The notes: generated by a model not told the origin, from the letters alone. Shown: positions 17,674-26,225, counted from the first letter of the stretch. The stretch: 64,000 bases of DNA from Curtobacterium sp. VKM Ac-1395 (GCF_015350975.1 NZ_JADKRX010000006.1:107785-171784); one strand, 5' to 3'. Translations and numbers: made by a program.

Positions 17674-18186
17674 ATGACACTCGGGCGTTTCGCGATATCC
17701 ACGGCGGTACTCGCCGCTGTCCTTCCGCTCTCGCTGAGCGCATGCGCGGGCTCAGCCCCGGCCCAGTCGTCTGGAACGACCCAGTTCGAGGAACAGAGAA
17801 TGACACCCACTGAAGCGCGACAGGAAAGCGGCGAGGTAATCGCGAAGCTGCGGAGTCTCGACGAATCTGCCGTACCGACGCCCCCGTCGCCGAGTTCGGT
17901 GGAGTGCGGACCGCATCCGGACGCAGGCGTCGAGTTCCACTGGGTTATCCAAGGCGCTGCCGCCGAGGATCCACGGGAGCATTCCGCACGCGCCGTGACC
18001 GCGCTGAAGGCCGCCGGGTTCTCGACGAACGAGACCACCAGCGAACTCAACGACGAGCGGCCCCTTTACTTCGTCGGGGGCGAATCTCCGAGCGGCGTGC
18101 AGGTCGCTCTGAGCGCAAGCGCGGTGAACACGGTGTTGCAGGTTTCATCTGCTTGCTCGGACGGTGACGCGGACGACTCCGGATGA
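17674..18186 (+). CDS. Lipoprotein 3 of the array
   Basis: This protein has 170 residues when started at the ATG at 17674, which gives a compact signal peptide ending in LPLSLSAC. A GTG at 17608 would add 22 charged residues in front of it and is less likely. The mature domain keeps the core landmarks: VECGPHPDAGVEFHWVIQG, a helix (HSARAVTALKAAGF) and a last strand with SSACSDG. The KYG motif is replaced by NDERPLYFVGG, so this is one of the more diverged members. Its stop overlaps an ATG of the next reading frame. It was probably built by duplication and then drifted. Confidence 0.74.
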   Translation: MTLGRFAISTAVLAAVLPLSLSACAGSAPAQSSGTTQFEEQRMTPTEARQESGEVIAKLRSLDESAVPTPPSPSSVECGPHPDAGVEFHWVIQGAAAEDPREHSARAVTALKAAGFSTNETTSELNDERPLYFVGGESPSGVQVALSASAVNTVLQVSSACSDGDADDSG

Positions 18187-18248
18187 TGTTCCCGACTTCG
18201 ACCAGCATCAGTACTTCCGATGTCCGACGAGGACCTCCAGGCCGACCC

Positions 18249-18758
18249 ATGAGCAACTTGCAACGGCGGTTCACCATGAGAACAACGACCGCGACGCTCG
18301 CATTGATGATCACTGCGTCGCTGGCAGTGAGCACGACCGGCTGCGCATCCGACACCAGCCGAAGGCCACCGCTGAACAGCACGCACTTCCGGTCTGACGC
18401 AGAAGCCTCGCTTCGTATGGTCTTCTCGGTTCCGGGCTCGACGTGGTCATCGGCGAACTCGAACTCCGAACCGGCCAACGCCGAGTGCACCCACGACGGC
18501 GACCCACACGGCGGTCATCAATGGCACTGGAACGCGGCGGGCTCTGCCCCAGCGGACCCGAAAGCCTACATCGACTCGGTGGTGAAGACGCTGCAAGATG
18601 ATGCCCGGACGGTGACGATCACCTCCGCGAAAGCCGGAGCGTACGGAACGCTCCACCAGGCGACCGCCGAGGACGACGGGCGCCCAACGATCGCGGTGAC
18701 GGCCAACCCGCGCACGACGACCGTCACGGTTGACTCACCCTGCCTCCCGGCGTCGTGA
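18249..18758 (+). CDS. Lipoprotein 4 of the array
   Basis: This lipoprotein precursor has a signal peptide ending in AVSTTGC. Three in-frame starts are possible: 18183, which overlaps the previous stop, 18249 and 18276. The last two both leave a normal signal peptide. The mature part has FSVPGSTWSS, then ECTHDGDPHGGHQWHW, PKAYIDSVVKTL, AGAYGTLHQA and VDSPCLPAS. Every landmark of lipoprotein 1 is therefore present, with close spacing (compare VPGSEWSS, VQYHW, YGKYGTLYEA). This makes it the nearest relative of the first lipoprotein. It is separated from lipoprotein 5 by about 30 bases. The immunity idea applies here as well. Confidence 0.74.
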   Translation: MSNLQRRFTMRTTTATLALMITASLAVSTTGCASDTSRRPPLNSTHFRSDAEASLRMVFSVPGSTWSSANSNSEPANAECTHDGDPHGGHQWHWNAAGSAPADPKAYIDSVVKTLQDDARTVTITSAKAGAYGTLHQATAEDDGRPTIAVTANPRTTTVTVDSPCLPAS

Positions 18759-18789
18759 GCGCATCACCTCGAGGAACCGAAGACATCCC

Positions 18790-19338
18790 ATGCGTACCGA
18801 GTCCCTCCGCAACAGCGGACCCCGCGACGACCGGAAACGTCCCGACCCAGTGACATTGCACTTGCGCCGCGCCCGGACGGCCACCCTCCTCCTGGCGGTC
18901 GGACTCACGGTCAGCGCATGCACGCCGACGGTGGATGCCGAGCACGCATCGAAGCAGATGCAGTCGCTCGTCCGAGACACGATGAACGCCGCTGGTGGGG
19001 AGTGGACGAGTGCGAGCGACGGCCCGGCCGGCCACGCGTGCACCACGCCTGACGGCGGCGAGGGCGTCTGGTTCTCATGGGACCAAGACGCCGATGGGCC
19101 GAGCGATCCGCAAGCGGTCATGCAGCGCGTCGATCGGGTCTGGCGAGACAAGGGACTCGCGACGACGACGCAGAGCGTCAAGCGAGCGGACGGCAGGACC
19201 TTGCATCGGGTCGGTTCGGCTGGGCGCGATGTCGACGCGATCCAGTTCAACGCCACGACGGGCCGCATGTCAATCAACGTGCAGTCGCTCTGCGGAATGG
19301 GCGACATCGACGACTTCACTGATGACAGGGGTGGCTAG
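18790..19338 (+). CDS. Lipoprotein 5 of the array (recent duplicate pair with the next gene)
   Basis: This 182-residue protein has an unusually long, Arg-rich N-terminus before the hydrophobic signal segment, which ends in VGLTVSAC near residue 44. The mature domain contains KQMQSLVRDTMNAAGGEWTS, ACTTPDGGEGVWFSWDQDADG, WRDKGLATTTQSVKRADG and QSLCGMGDIDDF. Almost every one of these segments recurs in the following gene with only a few changes, so the two are recent tandem duplicates. The long N-terminus may mean that an internal codon is the real start, but no better one with a ribosome site is seen. Confidence 0.74.
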   Translation: MRTESLRNSGPRDDRKRPDPVTLHLRRARTATLLLAVGLTVSACTPTVDAEHASKQMQSLVRDTMNAAGGEWTSASDGPAGHACTTPDGGEGVWFSWDQDADGPSDPQAVMQRVDRVWRDKGLATTTQSVKRADGRTLHRVGSAGRDVDAIQFNATTGRMSINVQSLCGMGDIDDFTDDRGG

Positions 19339-19863
19339 GTGTTCTCGACCAGAAGCAGTGGAGCATGCACGGCTCCCCGCCGTTTCGGCACGGCCGCTCT
19401 CATCCTGATGATCGTCCTCGCCGTCACGGGGTGCACCCGAGCGTCGATCGAGCCCGTGCTGACGGCGACGAAGGCGTCCAAGCAGATGCAGTCCCTGGTC
19501 CGCGACACAATGGCTGCTGCCGGCGGCAAGTGGACGAGCACGAGTAACGGGCCTTCTCCAGATGCCTGCACCACGCCGTCCGGTGCAGAAGGAGTCTCCT
19601 TCTCGTGGGACCAGATCGCCGACGGAGTCGACCAGCCGAGAGCCGTCATGGAACGGATCGATCAACTCTGGCGGGACAAGGGACTCGCCACGAACACGCA
19701 GAGCGTCAAGCGCGCGGACGGCAAGATCCTGAACCGTGTCGGCTCCCAGGACGACGTCGTCGACGTGATCCTGTTCTCTGCCACGACGAGCCGCATGGTC
19801 ATCGAAGTGCAGTCGTTCTGCGGCACGGGCAACGTCGATGACTTCGCCATCGACGGCGACTGA
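19339..19863 (+). CDS. Lipoprotein 6 of the array (duplicate of lipoprotein 5)
   Basis: This 174-residue protein begins at a GTG immediately after the TAG of lipoprotein 5. The signal peptide ends in IVLAVTGC. The mature domain repeats its neighbour closely: KQMQSLVRDTMAAAGGKWTS, ACTTPSGAEGVSFSWDQ, WRDKGLATNTQSVKRADG, QSFCGTGNVDDF. Variation is concentrated in surface-like loops and in the RVGSxDDVVD strand, which would fit different binding specificities. It is the last gene of the array, and the next gene is convergent. Tandem duplication with loop divergence is a usual sign of immunity-gene expansion, though this is inference. Confidence 0.75.
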   Translation: MFSTRSSGACTAPRRFGTAALILMIVLAVTGCTRASIEPVLTATKASKQMQSLVRDTMAAAGGKWTSTSNGPSPDACTTPSGAEGVSFSWDQIADGVDQPRAVMERIDQLWRDKGLATNTQSVKRADGKILNRVGSQDDVVDVILFSATTSRMVIEVQSFCGTGNVDDFAIDGD

Positions 19864-19933
19864 CCTGCGGCGCCTCTGCCAAGACCGCGGCGCCGGAGAC
19901 TCCCCCCATCGAAGCTTCCGACGCCGCGCCGAC

Positions 19934-20875
19934 TCAGACCGCAACACCCCGCAGTGCCTGCGAGCTCAGCGCCACGAGGTCGTCCGCGCGGAGCCCCGGC
20001 CACCCGTGCAGCAACTCACGCCACTGCGTGGGCAGCGCCGACGCACCGTGGACGGCCCCCGCCAGTCCTCCGGCGATCGCCGCGACCGTGTCGGTGTCGT
20101 TGCCCGACCGGACTGCGGCGACGAGGGCGTCCTCGAGCGAGTCCGTCCGGAGCACCGCTGCGTACGCGGCCTGCAGCGCCGAGACGACCCAGCCGTTCGT
20201 CGCGGTGAAGTCGACGGGCACGCCGGCCTCGGCCGCGGAGAGCCGGCCGGCCCACAGCGCGCGGCGGTCCTCGGGCAGGGAGTCGAGCCCCCGCCGGACG
20301 TCGAGCGCCCCGTGCACGATCGCGTGTCGGATCGCCACGCACCAGAGCACGCAGCCGTCACCGGCGTCTGCCTCGAAGTGGGTCAGGTCGCTGACCGCCC
20401 GCGCCGCCGTGACGAGCGCAGCCTCGTCGTCCAGGTAGCCGAGGACCAGCGGCGTCGTCCGCATCAGCGAACCGTTGCCAGCGGAACGACCGCTCTGGTC
20501 GTGTTCGAGACGGGCCGCAGCCCGCGCGGCGGACGCGGTCCGAGCCTCCAGTCCGGTCAGAACGCTCCGTGTCTGGATGCCGACGTCCGGAGCGGTCCGT
20601 GCCCAGTCGGCCCAGGCTGCGACGAGGCTGTCGAGGACGGCCTCGTCGGCGAAGGACCCGCCGCGTGCGAGCGCCCGCAGGATCGGGACCGCCATGCTCG
20701 TGTCGTCGGTCCACTCCCCCGGTGCCCAGTTGAACATCCCGCCGCCCTTCATGCGGATCAGGGTGGGCTCCGGGACGGGCGGTTGGAACTCGTAGCCGGC
20801 GCCGAGTGCGTCGCCCGCGGCGGATCCGAGGACGGCGCCCACCGCACAATCGAGGATGTCCGGGTTGAGGGTCAT
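19934..20875 (-). CDS. ADP-ribosylglycohydrolase family protein
   Basis: This 313-residue protein belongs to the DraG/ADP-ribosylglycohydrolase family, which removes ADP-ribose from proteins or small molecules using two metal ions. The metal-site motifs are visible: GEWTDDTSMA near residue 57, and near the C-terminus GNDTDTVAAIAGGLAGA. The N-terminal GAVLGSAAGDALGAGYEF is also typical. The start at 20875 (ATG) is preferred over a GTG two codons upstream. It is divergent from an NrtR-type regulator, with two palindromes in between, so it is probably controlled by that regulator. The link to NAD/ADP-ribose metabolism fits what NrtR senses. Confidence 0.9.
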   Translation of the reverse strand: MTLNPDILDCAVGAVLGSAAGDALGAGYEFQPPVPEPTLIRMKGGGMFNWAPGEWTDDTSMAVPILRALARGGSFADEAVLDSLVAAWADWARTAPDVGIQTRSVLTGLEARTASAARAAARLEHDQSGRSAGNGSLMRTTPLVLGYLDDEAALVTAARAVSDLTHFEADAGDGCVLWCVAIRHAIVHGALDVRRGLDSLPEDRRALWAGRLSAAEAGVPVDFTATNGWVVSALQAAYAAVLRTDSLEDALVAAVRSGNDTDTVAAIAGGLAGAVHGASALPTQWRELLHGWPGLRADDLVALSSQALRGVAV

Positions 20876-20895
20876 GGCCACTCCGATCGGTTCGG

Positions 20896-20917
20896 GTTCA
20901 CGCAGGATCGCGTAAAC
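20896..20917. promoter_or_regulatory. Candidate NrtR operator 1
   Basis: The palindrome GTTCACGC-N6-GCGTAAAC has one mismatch between its arms. Identical spacing and a nearly identical sequence are found at 20939-20960, with 43 bp between the start points. Both lie between the divergent ADP-ribosylglycohydrolase and Nudix regulator genes. Confidence 0.75.
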
Positions 20918-20938
20918 CCATCATGCATGGCGTTCTAC

Positions 20939-20960
20939 GTTTGCGCAAGAGCGCGTAAAC
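20939..20960. promoter_or_regulatory. Candidate NrtR operator 2
   Basis: The palindrome GTTTGCGC-N6-GCGTAAAC has one mismatch between its arms. It ends 7 bases before the ATG of the regulator gene, so binding here should block the regulator's own expression. Confidence 0.75.
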
Positions 20961-20967
20961 TCGCCGC

Positions 20968-21606
20968 ATGACCAACTCCTTCCGAGACAGCAGCGGCAAG
21001 CGGCTGTCGGACTACCCGCGGCCCTCGGTCGCGGTGGACACCGCCGTCCTGACCGTGCCGATCGGTGGGCCGCTCTCCGTCGTGCAGGTCCGTGACCAGG
21101 TCGCCGGGGACTGGCGCCTGCCGGGGACGTTCGTCCACGAGGGTGAACGGCTCGCCGATGCCGTGCTGCGGTCACTGCGGGACAAGGCCGGCGTGACCGG
21201 GCTCGCGCCGCGGCAGCTCCACGTGTTCGACGACCCCTCGCGGGACGACCGGGGGTGGGTGCTGTCGGTGGCACACGTCGACGTGGTGCCGGCTGCTGCT
21301 CTGCAGACCGCGATGGAGGCGCGGGTCACGCCCGTCAGCGAGGCGACCGGGATGGTGCATGGGCACGACGACATCCTCGAGTTCGCGGTGGCGCAGCTCC
21401 GCGCTGACCACCGCGGCGCTCCGGATCCGCACGGGCTGCTGCCCGCGCCCTTCACGATGTCGGCGTTGCGAGGGTTGCACGAGGCGGTGCTCGGGGAGCG
21501 GCTGCTGCCGGACTCGTTCCGGCGGGCGATGCTGCCGATGTTGACGGCTACCGCCGAGAAGCGGGCAGCGGGGCCGGGGAAGCCGGCGGCGTTGTACAGA
21601 CGGTAG
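20968..21606 (+). CDS. nrtR: NrtR-type Nudix-related transcriptional regulator
   Basis: This 212-residue protein has an N-terminal Nudix fold (about residues 20-140) and a C-terminal winged-helix region with PFTMSALRGLHEAVLG. That is the order found in NrtR regulators of NAD metabolism. The Nudix box is degenerate: where the catalytic REUXEEXGU belongs it reads LRSLRDKAGV. It should therefore bind an ADP-ribose-like ligand rather than cut it. The ATG lies 7 bases after one of two palindromes in the divergent region, suggesting autoregulation. The neighbour is an ADP-ribosylglycohydrolase, consistent with ADP-ribose as the signal. Target genes elsewhere cannot be seen. Confidence 0.83.
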   Translation: MTNSFRDSSGKRLSDYPRPSVAVDTAVLTVPIGGPLSVVQVRDQVAGDWRLPGTFVHEGERLADAVLRSLRDKAGVTGLAPRQLHVFDDPSRDDRGWVLSVAHVDVVPAAALQTAMEARVTPVSEATGMVHGHDDILEFAVAQLRADHRGAPDPHGLLPAPFTMSALRGLHEAVLGERLLPDSFRRAMLPMLTATAEKRAAGPGKPAALYRR

Positions 21607-21639
21607 CGGTCCCACGGCGGTGGTGGGACTCGAGCGCTC

Positions 21640-21861
21640 TCAGCGCCCGTCCATCGCCACGAACCGCGGCCCGTCGTACCCGTCCCGGACGACGTGCGCG
21701 GTGAAGTCCTCGAGCGAACGGACCCAGTGGCCGCGTTCCCCGTACAGCGCTTGGTACACGACCACCGGATCCTCGGTCTCGACATCCCGTGCCACGAGCA
21801 GTACCTCGTACTCGCCGCCCTTGAAGTGTCGGTAGCGTCCCGGCGTCACGTCGTTGTTCAC
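21640..21861 (-). CDS. DUF1653-family small protein
   Basis: This 73-residue protein matches the DUF1653 family over nearly its whole length: PGRYRHFKGGEYEVL, ARDVETEDPVVVYQALYG, HWVRSLEDFTAHV. Members are small beta-rich cytosolic proteins of unknown role. The start is taken as the GTG at 21861 (NNDVTPGRYRHF); the ORF can be read further upstream, but that part shows no family similarity and overlaps murQ-like sequence on the other strand. It stands alone, convergent with the regulator gene. Confidence 0.8.
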   Translation of the reverse strand: MNNDVTPGRYRHFKGGEYEVLLVARDVETEDPVVVYQALYGERGHWVRSLEDFTAHVVRDGYDGPRFVAMDGR

Positions 21862-21999
21862 GGGTCCGATGCTAGGGCCGAGCAGTCGTCGCGCGGGCTC
21901 ACTCGACCTCCGCGAGAACCCGCTCGACGTCATACTCCGGATGACCGCCAGCCCAGCGGTGTCACGGGCTACCTGGCTCCTGAATCGAGCATCAAGCAC

Positions 22000-22534
22000 G
22001 GCCGCCGTCCGCGACCTCGACGCGCTCGGCCTGACGGCGGACGACGTGGTCGTCGGGATCAGCGCGTCCGGCAGGACGCCCTACGTCATCGCAGCCATCC
22101 TGGAGGCCCGGCGCCGCTCCGCCCTGTCGGTATCCGTCGCGTGCAACCCCGACTCGGCCGCGGGGCGGGAGGCCGACATCGCCATCGACGTCGTCGTCGG
22201 CCCCGAGTTCATCGCCGGGTTGACCCGCCTGAAGGCGGGCACCGCGCAGAAGCTCGTCCTCAACATGCTCACCACGCTCGCGATGGTGCGCAGTCACAAG
22301 ACGTACGGCAACCGCATGGTCGACGTGCGGGCGACGAACGCGAAGCTCGTCGCGCGGGCGTTCTCGCTTGTGCAGGACGTCACCGGCGCTCCCCCCGCCG
22401 AGGTCCAGGCAGCGCTCGATGCCTCGGACGGCGAGGTGAAGACCGCCATCGCCGTGATCCTGACCGGCGCCTCGGCTGCCGACGTGCGTGCTCGCCTCGA
22501 TGCTGCTGCCGGCTCGTTGCGCGCCGTGCTCTAG
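22000..22534 (+). pseudogene. murQ: 5'-truncated N-acetylmuramic acid 6-phosphate etherase
   Basis: About 178 codons align with the C-terminal half of MurQ, which cleaves the lactyl ether of MurNAc 6-phosphate. The sugar-phosphate loop DVVVGISASGRTPYV is present, then ACNPDS, VVVGPEFIAGLTRLKAGTAQK and GNRMVDVRATNAKLVARA. The first roughly 110 residues of a normal 300-residue MurQ are missing, including the first catalytic Glu region. The upstream frame from 21854 does not resemble MurQ. It should not be an active enzyme. The next genes are a MurP-like PTS gene and a MupG-like gene, also broken, so this is the head of a decayed MurNAc operon. Confidence 0.78.
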
Positions 22535-22580
22535 ACGTCGTTCCCCCTTTTCCGTTTCCTTTCCCCCGAGGAGCACAGCA

Positions 22581-23980
22581 ATGCCCGATGCACAGCAACT
22601 CGCCCAGCAGATCCTCGACGCCGTCGGCGGTTCCGCGAACATCGCCGACGCCGAGAACTGCATGACCCGCCTGCGGGTCGAGGTCGTGTCCGACTCCTCC
22701 GTCGCGCTCGAGCACCTCAAGGCCACCGACGGCGTCATGGCCGCCATCGCGGCCGGCTCGAACCTGCAGATCGTGCTGGGCCCGGGTCTCGTCGACCGCG
22801 TGGCCGACGGTCTGGAGGCCCTGCGCGCGGCCGCCCCGTCGGCTGCGGCTGGTGGGCCTGGTGCGTCGCCTGAGGAGCTCGCTGCTCGCGGTGCGTCCAT
22901 CAAGGCGACCGCGCGGTCGCGTTCCGACGGTCGCACCATGCGCGCGACCCGGAATATCTCCGCGATCTTCATCCCGCTCATACCCGCGCTGATCGCCTGC
23001 GGGCTGATCGCCGGGATCAACGGCGTCCTGACGAACCTGAGGTGGTTGCCTGCGTTGACGCCGTTCCTCGGGGTGCTCTCGTCCGGCTTCTTGTCGCTGC
23101 TCGCCGTGTTCGTCGGGATGAACGCCGCGAAGGAGTTCGGCGGCACGCCCATCCTCGGCGGTGCGGTCGGCGGCATCATCGTCGCGGCCGGTGTCGCGAA
23201 CGTCACCGTGTTCGGTGAGACCCTGGCCCCCGGGCAGGGCGGTGTGCTCGGTGCACTGGCCAATGGCATCCTCACCGCCTACGTCGAGCGCTTCATGCGC
23301 CGGGTCACGCCGGACGTCATCGCGCTCATCGTGGTGCCGACCGTCACCGTGCTCGTCGCCGGTTCGATCACCCTCGGCGTGCTCATGTCCGTCGCCGGCT
23401 TCGTGCTCGGAGGCCTGTTCCTGCCACTCGTCATGACCGGCATGCACCAGGGAATCATCCCGATCCACACCACCCTGATCGACCAGACCGGGTGGATCGT
23501 GGTGCTGCCCGTGCTGGCGATGGGTGGTGCCGGGCAGATCGGTGCGTGCATCGCGCTGTGGGTCCGGTTCCGGTCGAACGCCTCGTTGGTGCGGACCATC
23601 CGCGGAGCGCTGCCGGCCGGCTTCCTTGGTGTCGGCGAGCCCCTGATCTACGGTGTGCCGCTCCCCCTCGGGCGGCCCTTCATCACCGCGTGCATCGGAG
23701 GGGCGTTCGGCGGTGGCGTCGTTGGGCTGTTCGACCAGCTCGGGCACTCCGTCGGGGCGATCGCCATCGGGGCCTCGGACCTGTCGCTCATCCCGCTGCT
23801 GAACGGCTCGTCCGGGTACGGGTGGGCGTTGCTCGGGCACGGGTCGGGCTCATCGTGGCGTACGTCGTCGGGTTCATGGCGACGCTGCTGTTCGGGGTCT
23901 CCGCGTCGGTGCGGGCTGATCTGGAGGCACGGTCGTCTGCGCCGTCCGGCGACCCCGTCGCTCCCGCTGCCCCGCTCGCC
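22581..23980 (+). pseudogene. murP: Frameshifted PTS EIIBC transporter, MurP-like
   Basis: The frame starts well (ATG 22581 with an upstream GAGGAG). It encodes a IIB domain with the phosphorylated Cys27 in DAENCMTRLRVEV and then a multi-helix IIC domain with EFGGTPILGG, MTGMHQGIIPIHTTLI and GVGEPLIYG. Near 23830-23850, just after GYGWALL, the reading frame breaks. The expected tail VGLIVAYVVGFMATLLFG continues in the -1 frame, which fits a one-base deletion. The intact product would import and phosphorylate MurNAc. Only the last helix and tail are affected, so partial function or a sequencing error cannot be excluded. The tail then joins a MupG fragment without its own start. Confidence 0.75.
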
Positions 23981-23983
23981 GTG

Positions 23984-24774
23984 GAACTTCCTGCGGTCGA
24001 TCAAAGTGGCTCGGGCGCCGATCGACTTCAGGTTCTCGGCATCGGCGATCCGGCAGATCGCCTCGGTGCTCCCGATCGCCCTGAACGCGAGCACCCTCTA
24101 GGCCGACGAGCTGACGCCGTTCGCTGATCTCAACGTCGAGCTGATCCACAACTTCGACCCGCGGGAGTGGACCGGGCTGGCGTTGTCCTCGGTGGCGGCG
24201 TCGGTCTCAGTCGCCCGGCAGTTCGGCTGGCGTGTGGGTGCGTTCATCGCGGGCGACTCGGTCCGCCGAGGGCCGCTCGGCGAGGGGCTACCGACCGTCG
24301 AGGAGCACCGGAACTCGCCGCCGTTGTTACAGGCGCTGTCGCTTGTGGACGCCGGCGTGGACGATGTGTACGTCGAGGACCCGGTGCCCACCGATCACTC
24401 GTGGTCGCGACTCGGGTCGTGGTCCGCGAGGACCTGGGCGTGCTCGACGGCACCGCCGCCCCCGGCGTGCGCCCGGCGGTCATCGAGGCGCTGGTGGTCC
24501 GGACCGAAACCGACCCGATGCTGCCGAGGCGATGATCCGGCTGGAGCACTCGCGGGAGCGGTTCGACGGGTTGCCGCTGCCCGAGGTCGGTGGGCAGCCG
24601 AGGCCTACGGGATCGGTCACCGTGCATTTGACGTCGGCGGGGAGGTACTCGGAGGAGGTCTCGGTCACGATGCGCGACCTGCCCGTCGACAACCGCGTCG
24701 CCGTCCTCAGCTCGATTCCCGACGAACTCGGTAGGTTCCGTAGACGGCACTCCTTCGCGATACGTCTCGACTGA
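23984..24774 (+). pseudogene. mupG: MupG-like 6-phospho-N-acetylmuramidase remnant (DUF871 family)
   Basis: Translated pieces in three frames line up in order with DUF871/MupG. The first is IDFRFSASAIRQI...ALNASTL, an in-frame TAG (24099-24101) and then ADELTPFADLNVELIHNFDP. The second is WRVGAFIAGDSVRRGPLGEGLPTVEEHR. After a shift near 24400 comes DLPVDNRVAVL close to the end. MupG cuts MurNAc 6-phosphate-GlcNAc inside the cell. The first 100 or so residues are missing, and at least one stop and two frameshifts are present, so the gene is dead. Together with broken murQ and murP it shows loss of MurNAc recycling at this site. Confidence 0.72.
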
Positions 24775-24986
24775 CCGGACGTTCACAGCTGGTGACGCGC
24801 GGCCCTTGGCCATCCTTGAAGCTAACAAGATCGGTCGCGAGCGCAATCTCGCCAGAGGTGCCGAGGTGCCGAACCGACCGCACTGCCTAAGAGGCGGGCT
24901 GGCGTGTGTCTCGTTTCCCAAGTACGAAGCGCCGGTATCTGTGGCGCAGCGGGCCATGGGGTGGACGCGAGCCGGAGGCGCGACCG

Positions 24987-26225
24987 TCACGCCCTGAACG
25001 AGGAAAGGGTGTCGCCCCATTCTTCGGTGATGATCTGGATCGGTGCGAGCCGGTCGGCGAAGTCCTTATGCCGGGCCATGTCCGCGGTGCGGCCGAAACG
25101 GAAGTCCCACCGCCCGGTCGGCGAAAACAGACAGGCGGCAACGACATCGAATCCGTCCACTGGGTAAAATCGCGAAGCAGCATTGCCCTTGGAGGCGCGT
25201 GTCTTCTGCGTTTCGACCTTGTACGCACCGCTGGCCGAGGACTTCGGGCTGGCGTTCTTGCACTCAACCCGCAGGAGAGTCCCGTCATCAAGGGTGACGT
25301 CAAAGTCGTGCATCGCGTCCACGTCGAGCCGCCGCACCGAGGCAATGCCGGGAGCGCCGGTGAGTTGCCGCTCCAGGTGGTACTCGGCCACCCCACCACG
25401 CACAGCGACCGAGAGCCGATTGCGGCCGCCGATGATATCGAGGATTTGCTCGCTGGTCAGTGCGAACTGCTCTTCAAGGACATGCCTGTGCTGAGGCTCA
25501 TCCGGCAGAACACGGTTGGCAATCGCGGTTGCGGCGGCAAAACGCAAAGGGGGGTCCAAGCGCAACGAGGTGGCGCGCCGCTCCAGCCGGGCGTAGTCGA
25601 TGAACCGGTCGGGGGTGAAAGCGACAACGGTCTCGAGGTTTGTCGGCGAGCGCGCCTCACGGCGCTTCGTGCCCCCGCGATTGACCTTCTCCCAGACATG
25701 CCAACCTGAGTCCTTGGCTTGCTGCAACTCGGCGTCCTTGGCATAGAAAGAGATGCCCATCGGCAGCGGGTCCCACAAGTTGACGTCCAACCCGAGCAGC
25801 ACCCCGTCAACCGGGTCGATGCCGATGATCGTCGTCACGTCCACGCCGGCGATATCACGTCCGACTGGATGCTCGCGCCTCCAAGTGTCTTCAGAGCCGT
25901 ACCGTAACTGGCCCCGAACCTCGTCCCTGGGGCGCTTCTTGATCGGGTTTCGGGTGATCCGGAACGGGTAGACGAGCATCCCTATTCGCTCGTCCGAGTC
26001 CAGTTGCACCCCGAGGTACACCGGCGCGCGGCCGGGACCGCTGGCATAGAGGACGCGCCCGCCGGAAGCCTCGACGGCGTGCACGAGGAAGTCGCGGAGA
26101 TCGGTCCCATGGACCCGGTAGACCTCGCCGAAGTCGCGACCTGCGAGCAGCTTGTCCTCCACAGGGCTCCCATCGTTCTCGAACGTCACAGAATGGCCGT
26201 CTGTCGCTAAGCATGTCGGAGGCAT
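24987..26225 (-). CDS. Type II restriction endonuclease (PD-(D/E)xK), partner of a C5 methyltransferase
   Basis: This 412-residue protein is divergent from a DNA cytosine methyltransferase, 86 bases apart. The C-terminal part contains a PD-(D/E)xK-like core: HDFDVTLDDGTLLRVECKNA, with an Asp before a beta hairpin and Glu-Cys-Lys at its end. The N-terminal half (YLGVQLDSDERIGMLVYPF; GIDPVDGVLLGLDVNLW) resembles recognition domains of restriction enzymes. GC content is lower than in the surrounding chromosome, which fits transfer. The ATG at 26225 has no strong ribosome site. The recognition sequence cannot be read out. Pairing with the methylase is the main support for the call. Confidence 0.78.
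   Translation of the reverse strand: MPPTCLATDGHSVTFENDGSPVEDKLLAGRDFGEVYRVHGTDLRDFLVHAVEASGGRVLYASGPGRAPVYLGVQLDSDERIGMLVYPFRITRNPIKKRPRDEVRGQLRYGSEDTWRREHPVGRDIAGVDVTTIIGIDPVDGVLLGLDVNLWDPLPMGISFYAKDAELQQAKDSGWHVWEKVNRGGTKRREARSPTNLETVVAFTPDRFIDYARLERRATSLRLDPPLRFAAATAIANRVLPDEPQHRHVLEEQFALTSEQILDIIGGRNRLSVAVRGGVAEYHLERQLTGAPGIASVRRLDVDAMHDFDVTLDDGTLLRVECKNASPKSSASGAYKVETQKTRASKGNAASRFYPVDGFDVVAACLFSPTGRWDFRFGRTADMARHKDFADRLAPIQIITEEWGDTLSSFRA

Noticed and set aside
24775..24986. Possible gene or attachment site between mupG remnant and restriction gene
   Set aside because: No frame with a recognisable product, and I could find no direct repeat matching the right end of the island.
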